From Collinsella sp. An307 (GTDB lineage Bacteria; Actinomycetota; Coriobacteriia; Coriobacteriales; Coriobacteriaceae), in the NCBI RefSeq assembly GCF_002161805.1, contig NZ_NFIP01000005.1:1-64000 (forward strand): a DNA stretch of 64,000 bases. The letters are read 5' to 3'. The position numbers and the translations under genes are program-made. Below, in pieces: positions 18,255 through 26,219 of this stretch (position 1 is its first letter; each line of letters opens with the position of its first letter). The notes under the pieces are model-generated. The model saw nothing but the letters and a program-made list of their open reading frames with translations. It was not told the origin of the DNA and made no database searches.

Positions 18255-18506
18255 ATGGCTTGGAACATCGACGGATTAACGGCCACGCACGGGACTGAGC
18301 ATTTTGTGACGTGCGCAGGTGACCTTGTGAGGCGCACTCAGACCTCGCTAAAGAAACTTGCAAGAGAGGAGAGCGCGCAGGGTACCACCGAGTACGCCAT
18401 TTTGGTGGGTGTGCTCGTCGTCATCGCGATTATCGCCATCGTTGCCTTTCGTGACAAGGTAAGCGAGCTCTGGCAGGCGATCTCAAGCGGCATCAACAGC
18501 CTGTGA
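18255..18506 (+). CDS. flp: Flp-type prepilin (major pilin candidate)
   Basis: An 83-residue protein with a 42-residue leader followed by ESA|QGTTEYAILVGVLVV, a Flp-like prepilin signature with Glu at +5 and Tyr at +6, then one hydrophobic helix and a short tail. The predicted residue before cleavage is Ala, not the usual Gly. The ATG follows taaggagg, one of the strongest ribosome sites in the operon, consistent with a major subunit. It overlaps the next start by 4 bases. No prepilin peptidase gene is present in the cluster. Confidence 0.85.
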   Translation: MAWNIDGLTATHGTEHFVTCAGDLVRRTQTSLKKLAREESAQGTTEYAILVGVLVVIAIIAIVAFRDKVSELWQAISSGINSL

Positions 18507-19066
18507 GCAGATTTCGCCGGGCGCACCTCTCATCAAGGGCGCGCGGCATCGGCCTCGCGCTGCTCTTAGCGGTGTCGTTGTGTACCTCCTGGTGCCTTAT
18601 TGATCAAGAGCGCAGGGGCGAGGGGACTGCTCCCGCCGCGATTGAAAGCGATGCTGAGGTTGCTGCTCCGAAGGGGGAGGGTGCGTCGGACGGGGACACT
18701 CTTGCTGCGGGAAGTGTACCCGGTGGAGAGGTGGGAGGGGAGGCCGCGTCTCTTGCAACGTTTATGGACATCCTCGAGCAGGATGACGTTCAGGATGCGA
18801 CTGAAAAGGCTTCGACGAGCGTTTCTTGGAGGGAATCGAGGGACATTGTGGAGGCGGCGAGCGGGGCGCTGGAGGTGTATCGCGAGGTCGAGTCGGTCGA
18901 TTTGGTGACGAGCGGATACGTCGACCTCTCGGGAAATGTATGGGCGGCGCTCTTGAGTGACGGGAAGGGATGGGTGGACATGGTGACGATCGAGGCGGGG
19001 GAGAACGATGAGGGGTCTACGGTCACGGTTGTGCGGCTCAGGGCGTCGGCGGTTCCCTCACTTTGA
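18503..19066 (+). CDS. Hypothetical secreted or membrane-anchored Tad-locus protein
   Basis: A 187-residue protein from GTG 18503, overlapping the Flp gene stop. A basic N-terminus and hydrophobic segment (IGLALLLAVSLCTSWC, about 16-31) suggest a signal anchor. A lipobox is not convincing. The middle is low-complexity and acidic (about 40-80), and the C-terminal half looks folded (GYVDLSGNVWAALLSDGKGW). No known family was recognised. Position and coupling suggest an accessory pilus or surface component. Confidence 0.7.
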   Translation: MSRFRRAHLSSRARGIGLALLLAVSLCTSWCLIDQERRGEGTAPAAIESDAEVAAPKGEGASDGDTLAAGSVPGGEVGGEAASLATFMDILEQDDVQDATEKASTSVSWRESRDIVEAASGALEVYREVESVDLVTSGYVDLSGNVWAALLSDGKGWVDMVTIEAGENDEGSTVTVVRLRASAVPSL

Positions 19067-19280
19067 GAGGGGCGGTGATGTTGAGCGCCCCTTTCTATTC
19101 GAAGATTCAGCTCAGGGGACGGTCGAATACGCGATTGTCTTCTGCGCCTTTCTCGGCATGCTCGTTGTCCTCGGCCTGCTCTGGCAGACAGGCGCGGGAG
19201 GGGCGTTCGTCGCCCTTGCGTCCGAGGCTGCCTCCCATCAGTTCAACGGGCTGGGGGCGCTCGATATCGCGCTGTTTTGA
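19008..19280 (+). CDS. Second Flp-like prepilin
   Basis: A 90-residue frame whose core EDSA|QGTVEYAIVFCAFLGM repeats the processing motif of the first Flp gene, with Ala before the cleavage point, Glu at +5 and one hydrophobic helix. ATG 19008 has a ggcgggggag site but overlaps the upstream gene by 59 bases. The first ~30 residues are Arg-rich, overlap-constrained sequence, so the true start is uncertain. Its tail (QFNGLGALDIALF) is short. It is likely a minor pilin. Confidence 0.6.
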   Translation: MRGLRSRLCGSGRRRFPHFERGGDVERPFLFEDSAQGTVEYAIVFCAFLGMLVVLGLLWQTGAGGAFVALASEAASHQFNGLGALDIALF

Positions 19281-19758
19281 GGTACTCGGAGAGTGCAAAG
19301 CCCAAGCGACGGTGGAGGCAGCGCTTTTGTTGCCGAGTTTTCTCTTCGTGCTCCTGTTGGCGTTGCAGCCGGTGTGCATGCTGTACACACGCGCGGTTAT
19401 GGAGGGGGCGGCAGCGGAGACCGCACGCCTTATGGTTACGGGCTCCGATGGGGGTGCGGAGGCGTATCGCGCCTTCGCACTCCGTCGGCTCGCAGCCGTC
19501 CCTAACCTTGCGCTTTTCCACGAGGGAGGTCCCCTTGCCTGGGATATCGAGCTCTCTGCCGCATCCACCGGGGCGGGAAAGGTCCGTGTTGAGATTGAGG
19601 GAGCGGTAAAACCGTTACCCGTGTTGGGAGCATTTGCCGGGCTGTGGGGAGAGCGCAATGGGCAGGGAGACGTGCTGGTGAGGACCGAGGTCTCCTACGA
19701 AGGACGGCCGTCTTGGCTGGAGGGAAGCTATGAGACGTGGATCGCATCTTGGAGTTGA
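19078..19758 (+). CDS. TadE-like pseudopilin
   Basis: The recognisable protein begins near 19290 with KA|QATVEAALLLPSFLFVLLL, a TadE-type prepilin motif and membrane helix. A soluble C-terminal domain of about 120 residues follows (AAAETARLMVTGSDGG and so on). ATG 19078 has a gagagggg site, but codons 1-70 overlap the second Flp gene in another frame and look like shadow sequence. No good start codon lies between 19230 and 19300, so initiation may be coupled or atypical. It overlaps the next gene by 29 bases. Confidence 0.65.
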   Translation: MLSAPFYSKIQLRGRSNTRLSSAPFSACSLSSACSGRQAREGRSSPLRPRLPPISSTGWGRSISRCFEVLGECKAQATVEAALLLPSFLFVLLLALQPVCMLYTRAVMEGAAAETARLMVTGSDGGAEAYRAFALRRLAAVPNLALFHEGGPLAWDIELSAASTGAGKVRVEIEGAVKPLPVLGAFAGLWGERNGQGDVLVRTEVSYEGRPSWLEGSYETWIASWS

Positions 19759-21766
19759 GCTGTTCATAGAGGACGGCGCGTACACCACGGTTGCTGCCGC
19801 CGTTTCGATGCTGGTTGTGCTGACCCTGCTGTTCTCTGCGGCAACGGCGGTGTGGAGTGCGGCTCGATCGAGTGAGGTGCAGGCAGCGGCAGATGCGACG
19901 GCGCTCGCCGGGGCGAACGTTGTGTCCTCGTATCGCACCGCTGCGACGGTGGTCGATGCGGCCGTTCTCAGCATGGGGCTTGCTGGGTTCTGCACAACCG
20001 GGGCAGGGCTTGTCGGCCTTCTGATCCCGGGTGGTCAGGCGGCGGCGAAGAAGACCGTCGATGCTGGCATACGGATGCTCGAGCTGAGAAACGACCTCGC
20101 CGCCTCCGCCTCAAAAGGCCTTTCCAAGTTGGAGGATGCCCTGCCCTATCTGGTGGCGGCGAACGGGACGCGCGTATGCGCGGCTCAGGGTTCAGAAAAG
20201 ATAACGTACACGGGAACGGCAATCGCTGCGCCACGGGAGAGCGCATCATCCTTTCCCGCCCTGGAGGGCTCGGGCGTACCCACGCAGGGGCTTAAGGAGA
20301 CCTCGGAGCGCTTGGATGAGGCGGCCGAGGAACTGGCGCGCGCCGCAGAGGCGTCTGAAGACGCCAAGCGAGAGGCATGGCTGGCTGACTGCGGAAAAGA
20401 AGGCGCCAACATGCAGGAGAGGGCCGCGAGTCTGTCGGGTCTCTCGGCAGCCGAGAACCCGGATTATGCGTCGAGCGTCACATGGAGCCCGCAGGTCGCC
20501 GTTGACCGAACGCGGGCATATTACCGGTGGCGTCTTGAGCACAACGCTCCGGAGGGCACCGGCACGGAGGCGGCTGCAGATGCCTCCGCGCGCGAGGCGT
20601 TTTACCGTTTTGCGCTGAAGGAGTTCGAGGGTGCGCGTGTGGAAGAGGTTGACGGCGTCGTCGTTTCGACGGTGCCCCTGCTGCCCCGTAATACCGATGA
20701 GGTGCGAGCAAGTGAGCTGTATCGTGAGGCGATTTGGCCTTCGAGCTATGAGGATAAGGGACTTACCCTCCATTACGGATCGGCGTGCCCGGGTGCGACC
20801 GGCTCATCGGGGCCTTTGCTTGCCCTGTCCGCCACCGAGGCCGGGACGGCGCGCGAGTGCGAGGTCTGCCGATTCGGCGTGGGCGACGTGGGCAAGACGC
20901 CCGCTGCATCCACCTCGATTGACAACGGCTACGAATATCATCTGCGCGCGTTCACGCTGGCGCTTGAGGACTATGTCGATTGTCGCAACGAGGAGCTCGC
21001 TCTCGAGAAGAAGGCGCGAGGGGAGGCGGAGGGCGCTGCGAGCGCTTTTGACGATGCACTGTCTGTACTCGGCGGAAAGCGTCCCCGCATAGCGCCGCCG
21101 GGTAGAAACGGCACGCTCGGATTTGCGGTGACCGGTGAGTCCGCTACCCCCGCGGAGCTTACGAGCGCCTTTGCGCCGGGGACGTCTGTCGCATCGCGCG
21201 GGGCCGTGGCGGGTGCCGTTTTGGCTCCCGATAAAGCGACCGCCGAGAATAACGTGCTCTCTGAGTTTCTCAGCACGTTTGCAGAGCGGGCAGATGGCGG
21301 GGCAATTGGACTTGTCGACGATGTGATGGGCCTATGGGGCCGTCTTTTGGTCTCGTATGGGGATTTGACCGGAAAGCTCTCGGGCGTGATGGATGACCTG
21401 CTTGGAGGTCTTAAGCAATGGGGGTTGGGGTCTTTGGCGACATGGCTTGAGGACCGAGTGGACGATGCAGTGAAGGCGCTCGACCTCGAACCAGCCGATC
21501 TTACGCTCATGAAGCCGGTGCTTACCGACTCAGCAAACGTTGTGACGCACGCCGGGGTGTCGGGATTAGCGGACGTTCAGGAGCGGTTGCGGTCCATCAC
21601 AGTTGGGACCACCGATCCTGCGGCGTTGCTGCAGGCGATGGGCTACGGTGCGGTTGAGGCTATACAGGAGTCGACATTCACCATCGCCGAGATTCCTCTT
21701 CCGGGCGGAGGCTCGTTCCCCCTTACCGTGCGCGTTCGAGATTTGCTGGGAGGTGGAAAGACATGA
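19730..21766 (+). CDS. TadG-like large Tad-locus protein
   Basis: A 678-residue protein with a prepilin-like hydrophobic N-terminus (EDGAYTTVAAAVSMLVVLTL, about 14-33) that lacks the +5 Glu. The TadG-type sequence SSEVQAAADATALAGANVV follows. The rest is a large extracellular region with helical stretches (about 185-240 and 410-440) and few recognisable domains. Its place among pseudopilins fits a pilus-associated surface or assembly factor. The ATG has a ggaggg site inside the preceding gene, and the stop overlaps the next gene. Confidence 0.75.
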   Translation: MRRGSHLGVELFIEDGAYTTVAAAVSMLVVLTLLFSAATAVWSAARSSEVQAAADATALAGANVVSSYRTAATVVDAAVLSMGLAGFCTTGAGLVGLLIPGGQAAAKKTVDAGIRMLELRNDLAASASKGLSKLEDALPYLVAANGTRVCAAQGSEKITYTGTAIAAPRESASSFPALEGSGVPTQGLKETSERLDEAAEELARAAEASEDAKREAWLADCGKEGANMQERAASLSGLSAAENPDYASSVTWSPQVAVDRTRAYYRWRLEHNAPEGTGTEAAADASAREAFYRFALKEFEGARVEEVDGVVVSTVPLLPRNTDEVRASELYREAIWPSSYEDKGLTLHYGSACPGATGSSGPLLALSATEAGTARECEVCRFGVGDVGKTPAASTSIDNGYEYHLRAFTLALEDYVDCRNEELALEKKARGEAEGAASAFDDALSVLGGKRPRIAPPGRNGTLGFAVTGESATPAELTSAFAPGTSVASRGAVAGAVLAPDKATAENNVLSEFLSTFAERADGGAIGLVDDVMGLWGRLLVSYGDLTGKLSGVMDDLLGGLKQWGLGSLATWLEDRVDDAVKALDLEPADLTLMKPVLTDSANVVTHAGVSGLADVQERLRSITVGTTDPAALLQAMGYGAVEAIQESTFTIAEIPLPGGGSFPLTVRVRDLLGGGKT

Positions 21767-22230
21767 GAGCGGGCGTCCCTGTTGCGGAGGACAAGGCCCA
21801 GGCGACGGTAGAGATGGCCGTCGTGCTGCCGGTGCTGCTGATCCTCGCAATCTTGGTCTACAACGTGATGCTCTTTGTCTGCGCGGTCGCACGTTTCGAT
21901 CATGTTGTGGCGGACGTGGTCATGGCTCAGGCAGTTTCGCCTCCAGGAGACTCGGGCGCTACCGACGGCGCCGCGCGTGTGGCTGCCTCTCTCGAGGAGG
22001 CCATGGAGGGCTATCGTGTGTCGATTTCCGTTGCCGGCGAGCGGGGTGTATCGGCGGACGGGGGCGTGCTGGAGTTGGTGGGCGCGCTGCACACCTATCG
22101 CTGCGAGATGCGATTCCAGCCTTGGCCGGGCGCTCTCTCTATTGCGGGCGTGTCTTTGGGCGCGCCTCTTGAGCTCACGCATACACGCTCGATAACGGTA
22201 GATCCTTGGAGACCGGGGGTGGTGGCATAG
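21763..22230 (+). CDS. TadE-like pseudopilin 2
   Basis: A 155-residue protein with DKA|QATVEMAVVLPVLLILA near the N-terminus, the same Ala-Gln processing motif seen in the other Tad prepilins, then one membrane helix and a ~100-residue periplasm/exterior-side domain. ATG 21763 overlaps the upstream stop and follows gaggtgg. It is probably a minor pilin-like component of the machinery. Confidence 0.8.
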   Translation: MRAGVPVAEDKAQATVEMAVVLPVLLILAILVYNVMLFVCAVARFDHVVADVVMAQAVSPPGDSGATDGAARVAASLEEAMEGYRVSISVAGERGVSADGGVLELVGALHTYRCEMRFQPWPGALSIAGVSLGAPLELTHTRSITVDPWRPGVVA

Positions 22231-22676
22231 TGCGGCCGTTTACAAAGAGATTGATAGGGTTTGGTGCGGCAGTTGCCGAGCGGATTGGTGGCTTATGGCG
22301 AAGCGGGGCCACGCGTTGCGCTTCTTGTGATGACCCTTACGGATTTCGGCGAGCAATGCAGGAGCTAGGGTGGGACGATTGCGAATTTAAGGTGGCAGAG
22401 CATTTCGTCACTCGTTTGACTGGGCTCATCGGAGTGGTGGGCGATTTATCTGCCGACGGACCTCCACGCGTGCTGGGGTTTCCTCGATGTAGCTCGGTGC
22501 ACACCTGCTTTATGGTCTGCCCGATTGATGTCGCATTCTTGGATGGCGAGGGAAGCATCATCGCAGTTCATGTCGCGGTGCCTCCTTGGCGCTTGTTGCG
22601 TTGTCCGACCGCAGCTTCGGTGCTCGAACGTCTGTCTTTAGCGGGAACGGGGGAGCCTGTTATTGGTTGGCTGTGA
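22230..22676 (+). CDS. DUF192 family protein
   Basis: A 148-residue protein. The C-terminal two-thirds match the DUF192 pattern: GFPRCSSVHTCFMVCPIDVA, FLDGEGSIIAVH and a final SVLERLSLAG. The biochemical role of the family is not settled. The GTG start overlaps the stop of the preceding TadE-like gene, so it is translated as the last gene of the Tad operon, a position also seen for DUF192 genes in other Tad loci. There is no clear signal peptide, although the first 30 residues are basic. Confidence 0.75.
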   Translation: MRPFTKRLIGFGAAVAERIGGLWRSGATRCASCDDPYGFRRAMQELGWDDCEFKVAEHFVTRLTGLIGVVGDLSADGPPRVLGFPRCSSVHTCFMVCPIDVAFLDGEGSIIAVHVAVPPWRLLRCPTAASVLERLSLAGTGEPVIGWL

Positions 22677-22692
22677 ACTGTTTCCCATCATC

Positions 22693-22720
22693 TTGACCCC
22701 TATGTAATGCAGGGTATAGT
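22693..22720 (+). promoter_or_regulatory. Sigma-70-type promoter of the abi leader RNA
   Basis: TTGACC (22693-22698) and TATAGT (22715-22720) are separated by 16 bp, one of the clearest promoters in the window. Transcription should begin near 22727. It lies 16 bases after the Tad operon's last stop codon and gives the Abi gene its own transcription. Confidence 0.75.
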
Positions 22721-22726
22721 AGATGG

Positions 22727-22809
22727 CAGTGATACGGCCTGGTGTCTTTAAGTGAGCCCAGGGCTGGAAAGGGGTCGCTGCCTTGAAGGCAAGCGGCCCC
22801 TTTCCTTTT
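22727..22809 (+). ncRNA. Structured leader RNA upstream of the Abi_2 gene (abiF-motif candidate)
   Basis: About 80 nt from the predicted start to a T-run. A first hairpin can form from cctgg (22738-22742) and ccagg (22758-22762). A long second hairpin pairs 22766-22783 with 22787-22805 (ggaaagggg / ccccttcc-type ends, one wobble, one bulged A), followed by tttt at 22806-22809 and then directly by the gene's ribosome site. It can act as a terminator that releases a small RNA, or hide the ribosome site. A structured RNA called the abiF motif is known upstream of Abi_2-family genes. Membership is inferred from position and shape. Confidence 0.7.
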
Positions 22810-22819
22810 GGAGAGAAGC

Positions 22820-23743
22820 ATGGAGAAAGCCAAATCATTCAAGACAATCAACGAGCAGATTGAAATACTGGAATCAAGGAACGTGATCGTTGATGACCGA
22901 GAAGCTGCTCGGCAGTTTCTGCTAAGAAACAGCTATTACTCACTTGTTAACGGCTATAAAGAATTTTTTCTCGATAAGGATCGAACGAATAGAGACGTCG
23001 AAGTTTATCGAGACGGTACTACATTTGCACATTTGGCAACTCTGTATCGTTTTGATAACGAGCTCAGGCTTGCGATGATGCGCTGCCTCACGATTGCAGA
23101 GAAAGCGATGAAAACAGCAACTGTGCACGCGTTCTGTCACAAGTTCCCCGATCCCGAGGACTACCTCGATCCTTCGTCGTACTGCCTTAAAAAGGATTAT
23201 CGCGGCAAGGAGTACACTGCCAATCTCATCCGTCTGCTCTCGACGCTGCAGGGTATCCGAGACGGACGGGGAGATAGGCGTCCGTATATTGAGCATTACC
23301 GCAGGAAATATGGCTTCGTTCCTTTATGGGTGGTAGCGAACGCGCTCACCTTTGGAAACATGTCGCACTTCTATAGTCTCCAGAAGATTGGAGTTCAAAA
23401 TGAGACGTGCCATCTTATATGCAAATCAATAGACCGTGATGTTATAAGTGCAAAAACCTTGCGAGGAATCTACTCGACGTTGACGGCTTTCCGCAATACG
23501 TGCGCCCATGGAGGGAGGCTGTTCTGCAAACGATCGGGGAAGCGCGGCGATAAGAGATTCGTGGATATGCTCAACGATTTATCGACCGTTTCGACGCGTA
23601 TGGAAATGGATGCGACTGTCATATCTATTATGCAAAGCCTGTCTACATTGGAAGAGGTCGATGGGCTGAGGTCTTTGGTAGAAAAGGAAATGGGTCTCAC
23701 CGAGACTAAGATGATGAAATTGCTTGAGTGTCCTTGTGGATGA
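22820..23743 (+). CDS. Abi_2/AbiF-like HEPN abortive-infection protein
   Basis: A 307-residue cytoplasmic protein of the Abi_2 (AbiD/AbiF) family. Family landmarks are a helical start, LLRNSYYSLVNGYKEFF near residues 34-50, IAEKAMKT near 92-99, VPLWVVANALTFGNMSHFYS near 167-186, and a HEPN RNase motif RNTCAH at 225-230 (R-x4-H). Such proteins are thought to cut RNA during phage infection or act as RNA-controlled toxins. ATG 22820 follows ggagaga. The codon and base composition are clearly more AT-rich than the neighbours, suggesting transfer. It lies between its leader RNA and tRNA-Phe. Confidence 0.85.
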   Translation: MEKAKSFKTINEQIEILESRNVIVDDREAARQFLLRNSYYSLVNGYKEFFLDKDRTNRDVEVYRDGTTFAHLATLYRFDNELRLAMMRCLTIAEKAMKTATVHAFCHKFPDPEDYLDPSSYCLKKDYRGKEYTANLIRLLSTLQGIRDGRGDRRPYIEHYRRKYGFVPLWVVANALTFGNMSHFYSLQKIGVQNETCHLICKSIDRDVISAKTLRGIYSTLTAFRNTCAHGGRLFCKRSGKRGDKRFVDMLNDLSTVSTRMEMDATVISIMQSLSTLEEVDGLRSLVEKEMGLTETKMMKLLECPCG

Positions 23744-23840
23744 GTGGGGCGTGAGACTGTAGGCGACTTGAGAACCTGGCTGAAATGCAGGTTCTTCTCC
23801 TACTTTACCGAGGGGATCCTGCAGATCGACTCTCATGGTG

Positions 23841-23877
23841 AAAAGCAGCAAGCCCGCAGGTGGTCTGCGGGCTTGCT
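23841..23877 (-). terminator. Terminator of tRNA-Phe
   Basis: A perfect 13-bp stem (agcaagcccgcag / ctgcgggcttgct, 23847-23859 with 23865-23877) ends in a T-run on the minus strand, ten bases past the tRNA CCA end. It also separates the Abi gene from the tRNA gene. Confidence 0.85.
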
Positions 23878-23887
23878 CGAATTGCGA

Positions 23888-23963
<76 letters not shown>

Positions 23964-23989
23964 GGGGCTGTCTCAACAACAGCTTGTTA

Positions 23990-24017
23990 AATATACCAAA
24001 ATCGTTCGCAGGGTCAA
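23990..24017 (-). promoter_or_regulatory. Promoter of tRNA-Phe
   Basis: On the minus strand TTGACC and TATATT are spaced 16 bp apart, about 27 bases before the mature tRNA 5' end. This is a typical strong stable-RNA promoter layout. Confidence 0.65.
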
Positions 24018-24135
24018 GGGAGAAATTTCTTTTTCTAAAACTGCGTCTGCGCCGGCGCTCTCGGGCGCATGGGGCATCGGCTATACTCATGGACACGATT
24101 GTGCGAGCAGTGTGAGCGATGAGGATGGAGCGGGT

Positions 24136-25200
24136 ATGTTCGAGAGAATTCGCGGCGTCAACCTTTCTGGATGGTTTCTTCCCGAGCCGTGGGTCACGCC
24201 CTCGCTCTTTGCTGCCACCGGCGCCTCCAATGTGTCGGAACTGCAGGCGGCGCTCGGCGCCACCAAGTTCAATGAGCGCGTGCGGCAGCATCTGGAGACG
24301 TTCATCACCGAAGACGACTTTCGCCGTATCTCTGCAATCGGCCTAAACGCCGTGCGCCTCCCGGTACCGTGGTATGCCTTTGGCTCGCAGAGCGAGTCTG
24401 AGGTCTACATTCCCCTGGTCGACTATATCGACCGTGCCTTTGAGTGGGCCGAGAAGTACGACATGGGCGTGCTGCTTGATTTGGCGACCGTGCCGGGCGG
24501 ACAGGGCGATTCCAACGCCACGCCGAGCACGCCCGAGTCGACCGCTGCCTGGCATTCCTCAACCAACGGACGCCATATTGCCCTGAACGTTCTCGAGCGT
24601 CTTGCGGTTCGTTATGGGTCGCGCAAGGGTCTGATTGGTCTGGAGCTGCTCGACTCGCCGATTATGAGCCGGCGCGTGAATCTGTTTACCACAAGCGACG
24701 GCATTCCTCGTCACTATCTCAGGAACTTCTACCGTGACGCCTACGAGCTTGTGCGCGCACACATGCCAGAGGACAAGGCGGTGGTGTTCTCCGCTTCGGG
24801 TGACCCCGGCGCGTGGAAGCACTTCATGAGCGGCGACAAGTACCAGAACGTCATCATGGACGTGCACCTGTATCACTACCGTGACGACAATGCCCAGGAC
24901 ATTACAAGCCCGCGCGGCCTTTCCGCAGCGATTGCCCGCAACCGAAAGCTCATCAAAGAAGCCCGCTCGGCGGGATTCCCCGTTATTGTGGGCGAGTGGT
25001 CCGGCGCGGCGGTGTTCGCTAACGCTTCGATTACTCCGGAGGGCCATGCTGCCTACGGGCGCGTGTTTATCTCGAACCAGCTCGCCTCCTTCTCCGACGC
25101 AGCGGGGTGGTTCTTCCAGACGTGGAAAACCGAGAAGCGCATCGCCGCCTGGGATGCCCGTGTGGCGCTCGGCGCACTTGAGCGTGCCATGCTCGATTAG
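24136..25200 (+). CDS. GH5-like glycosidase homologue with altered catalytic site
   Basis: A 354-residue TIM-barrel protein related to the exo-beta-1,3-glucanase branch of glycoside hydrolase family 5: IRGVNLSGWFLPE at the start, LNAVRLPVPWY near 70-80, DVHLYHY near 242-248 and the nucleophile strand VIVGEWSG with Glu near 287. The strand that normally ends in N-E-P reads LLDSP (171-175), so the general acid/base Glu is replaced by Ser. The usual active-site DLHGAPGSQ segment reads DLATVPGGQ. It may be non-hydrolytic or have another activity. There is no signal peptide. ATG 24136 follows ggagcggg, and a GTG at 24112 is an alternative. Confidence 0.8.
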   Translation: MFERIRGVNLSGWFLPEPWVTPSLFAATGASNVSELQAALGATKFNERVRQHLETFITEDDFRRISAIGLNAVRLPVPWYAFGSQSESEVYIPLVDYIDRAFEWAEKYDMGVLLDLATVPGGQGDSNATPSTPESTAAWHSSTNGRHIALNVLERLAVRYGSRKGLIGLELLDSPIMSRRVNLFTTSDGIPRHYLRNFYRDAYELVRAHMPEDKAVVFSASGDPGAWKHFMSGDKYQNVIMDVHLYHYRDDNAQDITSPRGLSAAIARNRKLIKEARSAGFPVIVGEWSGAAVFANASITPEGHAAYGRVFISNQLASFSDAAGWFFQTWKTEKRIAAWDARVALGALERAMLD

Positions 25201-25214
25201 CGGGGCGGTCTGAT

Positions 25215-26135
25215 ATGCGCACGCATGCGGATGGCTCGCCCGCCGCGGGCAAGCTCTATGTAGTGGGAACGCCTATTGGCAATCTGGGGGATTTGTCTCC
25301 CCGCGCGGCTCAGGCGCTCTCTGAGGCGGATGCCGTGTGCTGCGAGGATACGCGCGTGACCGGTAAGATCTTGGCGCACATCGGGAAGCGCAAGCCGCTC
25401 GTTCGCTGCGATGAGAACGTGATCGAAGCTCGCGCGGTGGGCCTTGTCGAGCGGATGCTCGCGGGAGAGACTATCGCCTTCGCCTCCGACGCGGGTATGC
25501 CCGGCGTCTCCGACCCCGGACAGGTGCTCGTCGACGCTGCGCGCGCAGAGGGTGTTGACGTTGAGGTCATACCGGGTCCCACTGCGTGCATCACGGCGCT
25601 GGTGAGCTCGGGCATTGCATGCGAGCACTTCTTTTTTGAGGGATTCCTTCCGCGCAAGACGGGGGAGCGCGCACGGCGCTTGGCGGAGCTCGCGTCTGTC
25701 CCGGGGGCGCTTCTGTTCTACGAATCGCCCCATCGCGCGGCGGCGACCCTCGCCGCTATTGCCGAGGCATATCCCCGTCGCGAGGCCGCGCTCTGTCGCG
25801 AGCTCACCAAGCTGCACGAGGAGGTGCTTCGCCTTCCTGCCGCCGAGCTCGCCCGCGAGGTGGCGGGGCGCGAGGAGCTCAAGGGGGAGATTGTTATCGT
25901 AGTCGCTCCGCCCGATGCTGAGGAGCTCGCTGCCCTGAGGGCCGCTTCCCCGGCGGGTGCGTCGCGGAGTGCGGCGGATGACATCGACGCCGCCCTGAGG
26001 ACAGAGATTGAGGCCGCGCTCGATGCGGGCGAGGCCGCCTCGGCAATTGCCAAACGTCTTTCGCGGCGGTTTTCTCGCAAACGGCGGGACGTGTACGCGC
26101 TGGTACTCGACATGCAAGACGCTCGTTTGCGGTAA
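25215..26135 (+). CDS. rsmI: 16S rRNA (cytidine1402-2'-O)-methyltransferase
   Basis: Uses S-adenosylmethionine to methylate the ribose of C1402 in the 16S rRNA decoding centre. The 306-residue protein shows GKLYVVGTPIGNLGDLSPRA at the start, CCEDTRVTGKIL, ASDAGMPGVSDPG, the P-loop-like VIPGPTACITALVSSG and FYESPHRAAATL, all hallmarks of the RsmI branch of tetrapyrrole methylase folds. It heads a run of translation genes (metG, rsmA, tatD). Confidence 0.95.
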   Translation: MRTHADGSPAAGKLYVVGTPIGNLGDLSPRAAQALSEADAVCCEDTRVTGKILAHIGKRKPLVRCDENVIEARAVGLVERMLAGETIAFASDAGMPGVSDPGQVLVDAARAEGVDVEVIPGPTACITALVSSGIACEHFFFEGFLPRKTGERARRLAELASVPGALLFYESPHRAAATLAAIAEAYPRREAALCRELTKLHEEVLRLPAAELAREVAGREELKGEIVIVVAPPDAEELAALRAASPAGASRSAADDIDAALRTEIEAALDAGEAASAIAKRLSRRFSRKRRDVYALVLDMQDARLR

Positions 26136-26219
26136 AATCCCTCTTTAGCCGACGCGGCGCCGACCGCGTCTTGAGTCACACCCTATCGGCCCCGTGCCGT
26201 GAAAGAAAGGACGCGCATC

